Positions 9,101 to 16,311 of a stretch of DNA of 64,000 nt are shown here, one piece after another. Position 1 is the first letter of the stretch. Each line of letters starts with the position of its first letter. The notes under the pieces are model-generated. The model did not search any database and was not told where the DNA came from. It saw nothing but the letters and a program-made list of their open reading frames with translations. The DNA comes from Larkinella sp051857545 (GTDB taxonomy: Bacteria > Bacteroidota > Bacteroidia > Cytophagales > Spirosomataceae), in contig NZ_JBPZHB010000010.1 in assembly GCF_051857545.1 (NCBI RefSeq), positions 186,001 to 250,000 on the forward strand. The letters run 5' to 3'. Made by a program: the position numbers and the translations under genes.

Positions 9101-9838
9101 CTATTCTGGCTCGGAAACTTCAATGTCCATTTTATACCGGCCGGTGGCCCCGGCATAGGCCGGTACGAACAGCGTCGTGAGGGAATTCTGGAAACTCCCG
9201 ACATTGCGGACGCGGACTTTCATGGGTTTGTTTTCGGGGACATACCGGGCCGTAATCTTGTACTTTCCAAGGGGAACATCATCAATGTACAGGTAGTCCG
9301 GTTTCTGAACGATCTTCTTCCCGGTGGTGCCGTCGATGAGCGGGGCGACGGGTTCCAGCGTAAGTTCCACATTCTCGGTGTCGTAGAAACCGATGGGCGT
9401 AAACACCTCGATTTTGCCGCCGTAAACACCGTCGTCGCCGAAATTCCCGGTTCGCTCACCGGTCAGTTTCAAGGTCATGTTTTTAACGGCACCGTCGGAA
9501 CCGGCAAAAGCACCGTCGTCTTCCACGAACAGATCCAGCACGTAATTCTGGCCTTCATACTTCATTTTGACGGTTCCGCGAACATAAAAAGAACCATTGC
9601 CGACCTCCAGTTTGTAGTTGCCTTTGGCATCGGTTTGCCCCAGCACGTTGCTGTTGTAATACCGGGTATCATCGGCCACAATGTCAGCTTTGGCGATCGG
9701 TTTGCCCTGCGAATCGACCACTTTGCCGGACACGAAACCGGCCTGAGCGTCTCCCGGCTCAACGGGATCTTTGGTTTTGGAACACGAGGAAAGGCTGAGC
9801 GCTGCAACGGTCAGCAGCGCGAGAAGGGTTGGTTTCAT
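9101..9838 (-). CDS. Lipoprotein with carboxypeptidase-regulatory-like domain
   Basis: The 245-residue product has a lipoprotein signal (MKPTLLALLTVAALSLSSC, Cys19). A carboxypeptidase-regulatory-like beta-sandwich follows at about 35-125 (GKVVDSQGKPIAKADIVADD, TDAKGNYKLEVGNGSFYVRG). The second half (about 140-245) is another predicted beta-rich domain with VPLGKYKITARYVPENKPMKVRV. These domains occur in surface-exposed lipoproteins of Bacteroidota, often as carbohydrate- or protein-binding modules. It converges on the vWD lipoprotein gene with only 9 bp between the stops. No enzyme motif was seen. Confidence 0.8.
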   Translation of the reverse strand: MKPTLLALLTVAALSLSSCSKTKDPVEPGDAQAGFVSGKVVDSQGKPIAKADIVADDTRYYNSNVLGQTDAKGNYKLEVGNGSFYVRGTVKMKYEGQNYVLDLFVEDDGAFAGSDGAVKNMTLKLTGERTGNFGDDGVYGGKIEVFTPIGFYDTENVELTLEPVAPLIDGTTGKKIVQKPDYLYIDDVPLGKYKITARYVPENKPMKVRVRNVGSFQNSLTTLFVPAYAGATGRYKMDIEVSEPE

Positions 9839-9964
9839 GAGAAAGTCGGTTGTTTACTTTCTCAAATGTGTAGGCAAACCTTCCCGAATTCATCCGAATC
9901 CGGTATTAACTGACAAAAACCGGTGGTGAAATGGAAGTTCGAACCGGTGAAACGACAGCCGAGC

Positions 9965-12157
9965 TCAATTCGCTTCCGTAATCTCCAGCACCACGCTGGC
10001 CCGGCGCGCATCGACCGCGGGGTTAAAGCCGACCGTCATCAAATAATCGCCCGAATAAACCGTCTGATTACTGTTAATCGGTGAATTGGTGCCCGGATAC
10101 ACATTCACTTCCTGAATCCGGTACTTCTTCGCCGGATGCAAACCGCTCAGCCGAATGGCTCCCTGGCTACCTTCCCGATAGCGGTTTCCGACCAGGTAGT
10201 TAAACCACATGGCTTTGTCCTGTTTTTCGCTGACATACAGCAACGACGCCATGTCGGAAGTCTGCGGGGATACCAGCCGGAACAGGTCGCCTTTCCAGAT
10301 CACATCCTTCACCCGGCTGTAGGTTTTCAAGGCTTCCTGACTGAAGGCCAGCTCTTTTTCGTCCAGTTTGCTGACCACAATATCGTACCCCATTTTACCC
10401 ATCATCGCGACGTCGGTGCGGAATTTGATCGGTTGTTTGCCCCAGTCCGTAATATGGTTACACATTGCGATGGCGGGGAAGAAATAGGAGTAATTCCACT
10501 GGATGAAAATGCGCTCCAGACCGTCGGTGTTGTCGCTCGGCCAGAATTCCGTAAAGTATTTCAAGGCCCCATAATCGACCCGGCCACCTCCGCCCGAGCA
10601 CAGCATCAGCGGCAGAGTCGGGTATTTGACCCGCAGTTTTTCCAGCACCTTGTAAAGCCCTTGTACGTACTCCACATACAGGTGCGACGGGTTGGGGTTG
10701 GTGGCTGAATAGGCGTTGTAAATCACCGCATTACAGTCCCATTTGATGTAGCCCAGCGTCGGATTTTTGGTCAGAATCCCGTCAACGACGCCGTAGACAA
10801 AATCCTGTACCTTTGGATTAGACAAATCCAGGACCAACTGATTCCGGAAATAGTATTCCGGGCGGTTGGGCAGTTTGATCACCCAGTCGGGATGTTTTTC
10901 GTAGAGTTCGCTCTTCGGGCTCACCATTTCCGGTTCCAGCCAGATCCCGAATTTGATGCCCGCGCTTTCGGCCTCTTTCACCAGATAACCCAGTCCGTGC
11001 GGGAGTTTCTGCTTGTTTTCCTGCCAGTCGCCGAGACCGGTATGGTCGTCGTTGCGGGGGTATTTGTTGGCAAACCAGCCGTCATCCAGGAGGAATAGGT
11101 CGACGCCCAGTTTCTTGCCGTCTTTGAATAGAGTTGTCAGCTTTTCTTCGTTGAAGTCGAAATACGTCGCTTCCCAGTTGTTTAACAGAGTTAACCGATT
11201 GCCCTCGCCCTGTGGAATGCGGTGTTTCCGCGCCCAGCGATGCATATTCCGGCTGGCCTGTCCTTTGCCCGAATCCGAATACGTATACAGAAAAGCCGGG
11301 GTGACAAACTCCTTGTCCGGGGCCAGCAGATACTCCGAAGCGTAGGGATTGATGCCCGCAATCAGTCGCAGATTCCGCAGCGGATCGACCTCAAACTGAA
11401 TCTGGTAATTCCCCGACCAGGCCAGCGTTCCGGCGATTACTTCACCGGTTTCTTCTTCTGCCGGTTTGTTCAGCGACAGCAGAAAGGAGGGCGGCTGGAA
11501 CAAATGAGCGCGGGTTCCGAGCTTGGAATCGAGCACTTTCAAGCCCGCCGTCAATGGAATTTCTTCGGGATTCATCTCCTTCGCCCAGTCACCGTGGAAG
11601 TGCGTCAGGTAGTAGTTTTTTGCGGGAATGTAGAGATTGGCCGACGCGTATTTCTGCAAACGAACGTTTTTTTTCTCCGTATGGCGAATACTAGACCATT
11701 GTTCAATCACATCTTCCTGCTGATAGGCTTTGTAAAACAGCTTTACTTCAAACGGATACTGGGGATCTTTCAGGAAAACCGTGGTCAGAACAACGCCGTC
11801 GGAAACCGTCTGTGTTTCGTGCCGGACATATTTAAGGTCGGAGGAAGGATTGCCGTCGGCGTGGGCAACCTGAAGCGCCGGTTCGAGCAGATTGCGCGCC
11901 CCCGCTGGGGTGTAGGCCGAATTGTAAAGTTGCGTATAATCTTCTCCGCGCTTTCCATTGTCTGATAAAAGGCCGTATTCGGTGGTGTTTTGCAACCGTT
12001 TTCCGAGGTGAATAATTGTGGGATCGCCCGCTTTATCGATCCGGATGACCAGCGCCGTTCGCCGGGTTTCGATGGCAATTTGGGTGTCGCCGGGGGCTTT
12101 CGGGTAGGCAACAGCGTTCAGGCAAAGGAAGGTTAGGAAAATGCAAAAGTTTCTCAT
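9965..12157 (-). CDS. Alpha-galactosidase, glycoside hydrolase family 36
   Basis: The start is the ATG at 12155-12157, which opens a signal peptide (MRNFCIFLTFLCLNAVAYP); the upstream in-frame ATG would bury it. The ~730-residue length is usual for bacterial GH36. The (beta/alpha)8 catalytic domain contains LFLLDDGWF, FGIWLEPEMVSPKSELY and YIKWDCN with the nucleophile Asp474. CSGGGGRVDYG follows, and WPSDNTDG holds the acid/base Asp542. The enzyme removes terminal alpha-galactose from oligosaccharides such as raffinose or galactomannan side chains, here in the periplasm. No transporter or other glycosidase lies directly next to it, although an alpha-galactosidase-like PUL starts 9 kb downstream. 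Confidence 0.95.
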   Translation of the reverse strand: MRNFCIFLTFLCLNAVAYPKAPGDTQIAIETRRTALVIRIDKAGDPTIIHLGKRLQNTTEYGLLSDNGKRGEDYTQLYNSAYTPAGARNLLEPALQVAHADGNPSSDLKYVRHETQTVSDGVVLTTVFLKDPQYPFEVKLFYKAYQQEDVIEQWSSIRHTEKKNVRLQKYASANLYIPAKNYYLTHFHGDWAKEMNPEEIPLTAGLKVLDSKLGTRAHLFQPPSFLLSLNKPAEEETGEVIAGTLAWSGNYQIQFEVDPLRNLRLIAGINPYASEYLLAPDKEFVTPAFLYTYSDSGKGQASRNMHRWARKHRIPQGEGNRLTLLNNWEATYFDFNEEKLTTLFKDGKKLGVDLFLLDDGWFANKYPRNDDHTGLGDWQENKQKLPHGLGYLVKEAESAGIKFGIWLEPEMVSPKSELYEKHPDWVIKLPNRPEYYFRNQLVLDLSNPKVQDFVYGVVDGILTKNPTLGYIKWDCNAVIYNAYSATNPNPSHLYVEYVQGLYKVLEKLRVKYPTLPLMLCSGGGGRVDYGALKYFTEFWPSDNTDGLERIFIQWNYSYFFPAIAMCNHITDWGKQPIKFRTDVAMMGKMGYDIVVSKLDEKELAFSQEALKTYSRVKDVIWKGDLFRLVSPQTSDMASLLYVSEKQDKAMWFNYLVGNRYREGSQGAIRLSGLHPAKKYRIQEVNVYPGTNSPINSNQTVYSGDYLMTVGFNPAVDARRASVVLEITEAN

Positions 12158-12406
12158 GATAGCACGAAGTATAGGCCGCAAAGCTAACAAAAGTAACTGT
12201 ACAGGGACTCAATCAAAACCGTACAGGCCCCAAAAACCGGCAAAATTTAACGGACAGCCCGGTTCGTATGGTCACTAAACGGAAAATCGTCAATCCCCAT
12301 CGCTGTTATGCTACGATTTAAAAATCTGACAAATTCTTGCCCATCCATTCCCATTTCCTGCTATCTTGTTAGAAAATAGAACGTTAGTTTACCAGAGGCT
12401 GTCGTT

Positions 12407-12958
12407 ATGGACAAAATTCAGCTTTCGAGAAGTTATTTGAAAAGGCCAACGTATGCCATTTACTCCCTGTTGTTCGCAGCCCTTTTGTTTGAAATCGCAA
12501 ACTGGATGCTTCTTCCCGAAAGAAAACTTGAAATGGTAGAGAGCTATGGTGGTATATTGGGTTACCTCTACATTGCCATTCGAGGGGGTATTCTGCCTGA
12601 GCTTGTTACCCTTTCAATCGTAGTAGCCTTGATCGATGGGATGCATAAAGTATTGAGAATCAAAGAATTTAATCTGTCTTGGTGGTCGTTGCTACGCTAT
12701 AATCTGTATTTTTTGCCTGTCATGTTGCTGGCTTTTTTTGTATTTAACCCCATCACGCAATCCGTTCGGTACTTGTTGGTCGAGTTTCCCCGGTACGATC
12801 TGAGGACCTTCTGGGAGAATTTCATTGTAGGTACCTACACCTGGAAATTTTATTTCAAGTCGCTGGTCGTCGTCCTTTTACTGGGCTATTTTGCGCTCAA
12901 CAGCTCTCTTCTGCGCGATTTCGTAAAAGCTTGCCGTAACCCGGTACTTTCTCGGTAA
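12407..12958 (+). CDS. Multi-spanning membrane protein, possibly an orphan LytTR-type sensory membrane domain
   Basis: The 183-residue product has four predicted membrane segments, at about residues 16-37, 55-76, 100-120 and 150-170. The loops are short and hold conserved-looking patches (YLYIAIRGGILPELVTLS, FNPITQSVRYLLVEFPRYDL). The general layout resembles the N-terminal four-helix membrane part of Bacteroidota LytTR transcription factors, but no LytTR domain follows before the stop. This is a weak resemblance from memory and the function is unassigned. It stands alone, flanked by a 249-bp gap upstream and a convergent RidA gene downstream. Confidence 0.75.
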   Translation: MDKIQLSRSYLKRPTYAIYSLLFAALLFEIANWMLLPERKLEMVESYGGILGYLYIAIRGGILPELVTLSIVVALIDGMHKVLRIKEFNLSWWSLLRYNLYFLPVMLLAFFVFNPITQSVRYLLVEFPRYDLRTFWENFIVGTYTWKFYFKSLVVVLLLGYFALNSSLLRDFVKACRNPVLSR

Positions 12959-13022
12959 GCCCAAATTCCCTCCTCAGCACCAGATTGGCAGCCGGGAGCG
13001 GATTTTGCTTTTTTTAAAACGT

Positions 13023-13544
13023 TTACTCCACTTCAACGATCATCTCTACCTCAACCGCGTAATCTGATGGCAGTGCGGCCACCCCGACGGCCGAGCGGGC
13101 GTGTTTGCCTTTGTCGCCGAACACGTTTACCAGTAAATCAGAGCAGCCATTGACCACTTTGGGGTGATCGGCGAATTCGGGAGCGGAGTTGACCATCCCC
13201 AACACCTTGACGATGCGTTTTACCTTGTTGAGGTCGCCAATTTCGGCTTTCAGGGATGATAGTAAGCCGATGGCCGATAATTTGGCCGCTTCGTAGCCCT
13301 GCTCAACCGTGAGGTCTTTGCCTAGTTTACCTTTAATACCGGTTCCATCGGCCCGGTTGGAGACGTGGCCCGACAGGAAAACCAGATTGCCGGTGCGGAC
13401 GGCTTTGACGTAATTCGCCAGTGAAGCGGTTGGTTTAGCCAGTTCGATGCCCTGCTCTTTTAATTTGGCTTCGACCGATTGACTGAATGCCGCACCCGAA
13501 ACAATGGATAGACCGATAACAAGAACCGTACAGATTTTTCTCAC
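13023..13544 (-). CDS. Exported RidA-family (YjgF/YER057c/UK114) protein
   Basis: The 173-residue product is longer than the usual ~130-residue RidA because it carries a signal peptide (MRKICTVLVIGLSIVSGAAFSQS). The RidA core has TGNLVFLSGHVSNRADG at about 51-68 and the C-terminal KHARSAVGVAALPSDYAVEVE, with the conserved Arg150 and Glu165. RidA enzymes hydrolyse reactive imines or enamines to the keto acid and ammonia. The gene lies 58 bp downstream of an exported amino-acid-oxidase-like flavoprotein that would make such imines, so a joint role in envelope amino-acid oxidation is inferred. Confidence 0.9.
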   Translation of the reverse strand: MRKICTVLVIGLSIVSGAAFSQSVEAKLKEQGIELAKPTASLANYVKAVRTGNLVFLSGHVSNRADGTGIKGKLGKDLTVEQGYEAAKLSAIGLLSSLKAEIGDLNKVKRIVKVLGMVNSAPEFADHPKVVNGCSDLLVNVFGDKGKHARSAVGVAALPSDYAVEVEMIVEVE

Positions 13545-13602
13545 AAAGGGTAACGTTTATGGTGAATTGAAAATGGGTAATCAATTAATAATAAGGTATT
13601 TA

Positions 13603-14736
13603 CTAACTTCTCATTTCCTTCATGACCTGCTGAATGGTATCGACAAACTTTTCGGTTACTTCCCGTTTGGGTGTCGTATCCCAGTTGCCGACCAATCCGT
13701 TGCCCCCCAGGTAAATCCCGTCTTTCCGCGAAATGATGCTGGCACCCCGGGCGTTGAGCTTGTAGGTCACCTCGTTCTGCGGAATCAGGCAGGCGAGTTG
13801 CCCGGAAATCGGCGTCAGTTCTTCGTCATTGAAGATTTCCTTGGCACCCAGCCCCATGCAGTTGACGACGCACATTTCGGGCAGGGCGTCGATATCTTCC
13901 AGTTTCTTGATCTCCTGCACCTTGAGTTTTCCCCCCAGCATGATAAACGTACTCAGTTGGTGGTGGAGGTAACTCGGAATATTGAACATCATGCTCGACC
14001 GCCAGGAAACGTATTTGGCCCCAAACGAATGCTCTTTCGGCGTCAGCTCTTTCCGCTCGGGAATCAACCCGGCCAGATGGTAGACTTCACCCCCGATGGC
14101 CGGGTCCGTTTGTTGCCGGAACGGTTCGTTGCTGACCCCATATTCGTCGACCCACGACACAATATCGTCTAATCCGAGCATAAATTGAAACCGCCGGAAC
14201 GAAAACCGTGTGGCGTTTTCCCACAAAGCGTGAAATTCGGGCGTGGCCACTTTGGGGTCACACACGCGGGAAGCGGGCGACCAGGTGCCGGTTGCCAGGT
14301 TGCTCGTCACATTGGGCGGCAGGTCTTTGGTGTAAATGGTTACTTCACAGCCCTTTTCCTGCAGCAAGCGGGCCGTAGCTAGTCCCACCGTTCCCGATCC
14401 CAAAACCGCCACTTTTTTCTCGCCGGTCGACAGGACGAGCTCGCGGGCGAGATTGCCGGTTCCCCACGAGAGCGACCAGCCGCTGCCGCCGTGGCCGTAG
14501 TTGTGAACCAGGGTTTTGCTGCCCAGTGTTTCCCTGGCGATGCGTGGGCCGGACGCCCGGAAGGGTCGTAGTCCCACGGTTTCTTTCACAATGCGGTCCA
14601 GCGAGAGTTTCAGTTTCGGAACGCGGTGCAGGGGCTGGCCGGACATGGCGCTCAGGCGGGGAGCGCAGGATGAGACGCCGGAAGCCAGGGCGAGCGAACT
14701 CAGACTGGCCGTGTGAAGAAAATGTCGACGGTTCAT
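13603..14736 (-). CDS. Exported FAD-dependent D-amino-acid-oxidase-like protein with circularly permuted domain order
   Basis: The 377-residue product begins with a Tat-like signal (MNRRHFLHTASLSSLALASG) ending in a possible lipobox (GVSSC, Cys24). The Rossmann FAD motif VAVLGSGTVGLATARLL is at about 109-125, and VNCMGLGAKE at 291-300 and YLGGNGLVGNW at 342-352 match the middle of D-amino-acid oxidases. The segment GLRPFR...LVHNYGHGG..SLSWG, normally the C-terminal FAD-binding end, is instead at 55-92, ahead of the Rossmann fold. The protein ends where that segment would usually begin. This looks like a circular permutation. The expected reaction is oxidation of an amine or amino acid to an imine with release of H2O2. 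It lies upstream of exported RidA on the same strand. Confidence 0.85.
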   Translation of the reverse strand: MNRRHFLHTASLSSLALASGVSSCAPRLSAMSGQPLHRVPKLKLSLDRIVKETVGLRPFRASGPRIARETLGSKTLVHNYGHGGSGWSLSWGTGNLARELVLSTGEKKVAVLGSGTVGLATARLLQEKGCEVTIYTKDLPPNVTSNLATGTWSPASRVCDPKVATPEFHALWENATRFSFRRFQFMLGLDDIVSWVDEYGVSNEPFRQQTDPAIGGEVYHLAGLIPERKELTPKEHSFGAKYVSWRSSMMFNIPSYLHHQLSTFIMLGGKLKVQEIKKLEDIDALPEMCVVNCMGLGAKEIFNDEELTPISGQLACLIPQNEVTYKLNARGASIISRKDGIYLGGNGLVGNWDTTPKREVTEKFVDTIQQVMKEMRS

Positions 14737-15096
14737 AGTCGCAGGCCGGACGAATCGCCCGGTTGATGGTTTGATTGGGTGATGAAACGGAAAAATAACC
14801 AGATCAGGCTATCTGAAAAGAGAATTACGCGGCCGGAATAAATCTACTATATATTTCGAAATATCAAAATATACTTTTGGTATTATAGGGGATATGTCCT
14901 ATTTGTTTTTCGAATTGGACTATTAGGCGATAAAGGTTCTTGTTGGACTATTTTGCGGAATGCTTTAAAGCCGGAGCCGGGTTGGAATGGTGGGTGTTGC
15001 AGCGAAGGTATACTCATGCCGTAATCTTGTGGGAAAATTCACCTATTTTAAAGCTGTTTTACAAAGTTGAAAACCATACTATTCAGATTTTGAACC
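14737..15096. other. AT-rich divergent intergenic region (360 bp)
   Basis: No gene is visible. The region separates the minus-strand flavoprotein gene from the plus-strand DUF2310-like gene and should hold both promoters. It contains a perfect 14-bp palindrome at 14851-14864 and, just downstream, TACTTTTG at 14872-14879. The latter fits the Bacteroidota -7 consensus TAnnTTTG, but no clear -33 TTTG lies at the right spacing. The string TTGGACTATT occurs twice within 30 bp, at about 14925 and 14944. Assignments are tentative. Confidence 0.4.
14851..14864. promoter_or_regulatory. Perfect palindrome ATATTTCGAAATAT, possible operator
   Basis: The 14 bases read the same on both strands. They lie 115 bp upstream of the flavoprotein start and next to a -7-like element, where a dimeric regulator could bind. 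No regulator gene is adjacent, and an AT-rich palindrome of this length can arise by chance. Confidence 0.3.
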
Positions 15097-15861
15097 ATGT
15101 ATTCCGTTGATATTGTGCTTGATATGTCAAAAACCGGGTTTGATGAATCGGCCTACAATCGTTCCTTATTTCTCGAGGGTTTATACGACTCGCGACAGAT
15201 TTGTACGAATAGTTACCAGTTCATTCGGAATGGAAATCAGATCAGAATTCCGGTGACCTGTCCGGAAAAGGACTCGCTGGACGACCGAAACGCAACGGAT
15301 TACGCGAAAAAGTGGCGTTCTGCGTTGGAGAGCCAGCTTGGCGCGTCCATCGAGTATGTGCACACGGGCGTGGAAGCGGCTTACGAAGGGTATGAAGTTC
15401 CCGAAAATTCCAGCTTTTATATCCTGTATTACAGAGGGTTTTCGCCCTTGGTATGCGGAGATACGCATCAGGAAATCCCGCTTTATAGAATCCCCTACAC
15501 GTACACGGCCCTTAAAAATTACAAGGACATCAGCGGGTGGCAGTGGGAATACGAGACTTTTTATGATCTGTGGTACAGTATCGATGGGTACGAAAAACGA
15601 GCCCGCAAGGAAATGGAAGATGTCAACTCGAACTTGTCAAAGCGGGGAAGGGAAATCTGTCAACGCATTGAAGAAGCAACCGGAGTGCCTACATTCTACT
15701 ACTTGCTGAATTACCGGGATTGGGGACGGAAAAAGGATTTAGCCCGTAAATGCCCAATTACCGGCAAAGACTGGTTGATTGAAGGATCGACCTTCAACGA
15801 TTTTATAGGGTTCAAATGCGACGAATCCCGGCTGGTTTCCGGATTGTCGAGTAGTAGATAG
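15097..15861 (+). CDS. DUF2310-like protein with degenerate zinc-ribbon
   Basis: The 254-residue product resembles the DUF2310 family, described as Zn-ribbon-containing and possibly nucleic-acid-binding. Similar features are the middle stretch SPLVCGDTHQEIPLYRIPYTY (about 116-136) and the C-terminal RKCPITGKDWLI...FKCDESRLVS (about 217-248). From memory the family has CxxC pairs at these places. Here each shows only its first Cys (Cys120, Cys219, Cys241), with Thr or Ser at the second position, so zinc binding is probably lost or altered. The gene is more AT-rich than most of the window and stands alone. Role unknown. Confidence 0.7.
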   Translation: MYSVDIVLDMSKTGFDESAYNRSLFLEGLYDSRQICTNSYQFIRNGNQIRIPVTCPEKDSLDDRNATDYAKKWRSALESQLGASIEYVHTGVEAAYEGYEVPENSSFYILYYRGFSPLVCGDTHQEIPLYRIPYTYTALKNYKDISGWQWEYETFYDLWYSIDGYEKRARKEMEDVNSNLSKRGREICQRIEEATGVPTFYYLLNYRDWGRKKDLARKCPITGKDWLIEGSTFNDFIGFKCDESRLVSGLSSSR

Positions 15862-15892
15862 AGTCAGTTGTTGTAAAAGTAGTGAACCGGTT

Positions 15893-16069
15893 TTAGAGAT
15901 TGGGTAAGTTCTCCAGATCACGCAAATCCTGTGGTCGGCCGACTGCTTTTTTGTTCTTTATTAAGTCTGGTAGGCTGATAAAATTGACAGGAGTATCCTG
16001 AATGGTCAGGACGACGCGGTTTTGGTAACATTCTTCAAATGTGACTCCTAAGTCCGCCCAAAACGACAT
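15893..16069 (-). pseudogene. C-terminal remnant of a nucleotidyltransferase (MNT/AbiEii-like toxin)
   Basis: The short frame has 58 codons, from ATG at 16067-16069 to TAA at 15893-15895. VTFEECYQNRVVL..., VNFISLPDLIKNKKAVGRPQDLRDLENL matches the C-terminal third of the small Bacteroidota nucleotidyltransferases of toxin-antitoxin type. These normally run to about 130-160 residues and begin with the catalytic GG...HG..R.T.D.D core. That core is missing here, and there is no room for it, since the upstream gene stops 2 bp before this ATG. An internal deletion is the simplest explanation. It could still be expressed as a short protein. The match is from memory. Confidence 0.55.
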
Positions 16070-16071
16070 AC

Positions 16072-16287
16072 TTAACGCTTTCCTCGTTCAATAGGCGTAT
16101 TAGATTTATGTATTCGGTTTCCATTGGCAAGGGGAGGATTAGCCGGATTGGAACGGTAGATTTCCTTAGCATGCTGGATCAATTTTAGGGCAGCTTGCAA
16201 TCGTTCCTCTGGTGTTTTTGACCACCAATACATTTTGTCGTAGCTTGGTATGTCCTCTCGCGAACGAGCTTTGGAAATCTTACGCAT
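16072..16287 (-). CDS. Small partner protein of a nucleotidyltransferase-type module
   Basis: The 71-residue basic product (MRKISKARSREDIPSYDKMYWWSKTPEERL...) has the YWxxxTPEERLxAAxxLI pattern. That pattern is common in the small proteins encoded just upstream of MNT-like nucleotidyltransferases in Bacteroidota and Chlorobi. It overlaps neither neighbour and ends 2 bp before the remnant nucleotidyltransferase frame. With the catalytic partner truncated, this is probably the surviving half of a dead toxin-antitoxin-like pair. Confidence 0.6.
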   Translation of the reverse strand: MRKISKARSREDIPSYDKMYWWSKTPEERLQAALKLIQHAKEIYRSNPANPPLANGNRIHKSNTPIERGKR

Positions 16288-16311
16288 AGACCTTCTGGTT
16301 TGTAAGTGACA

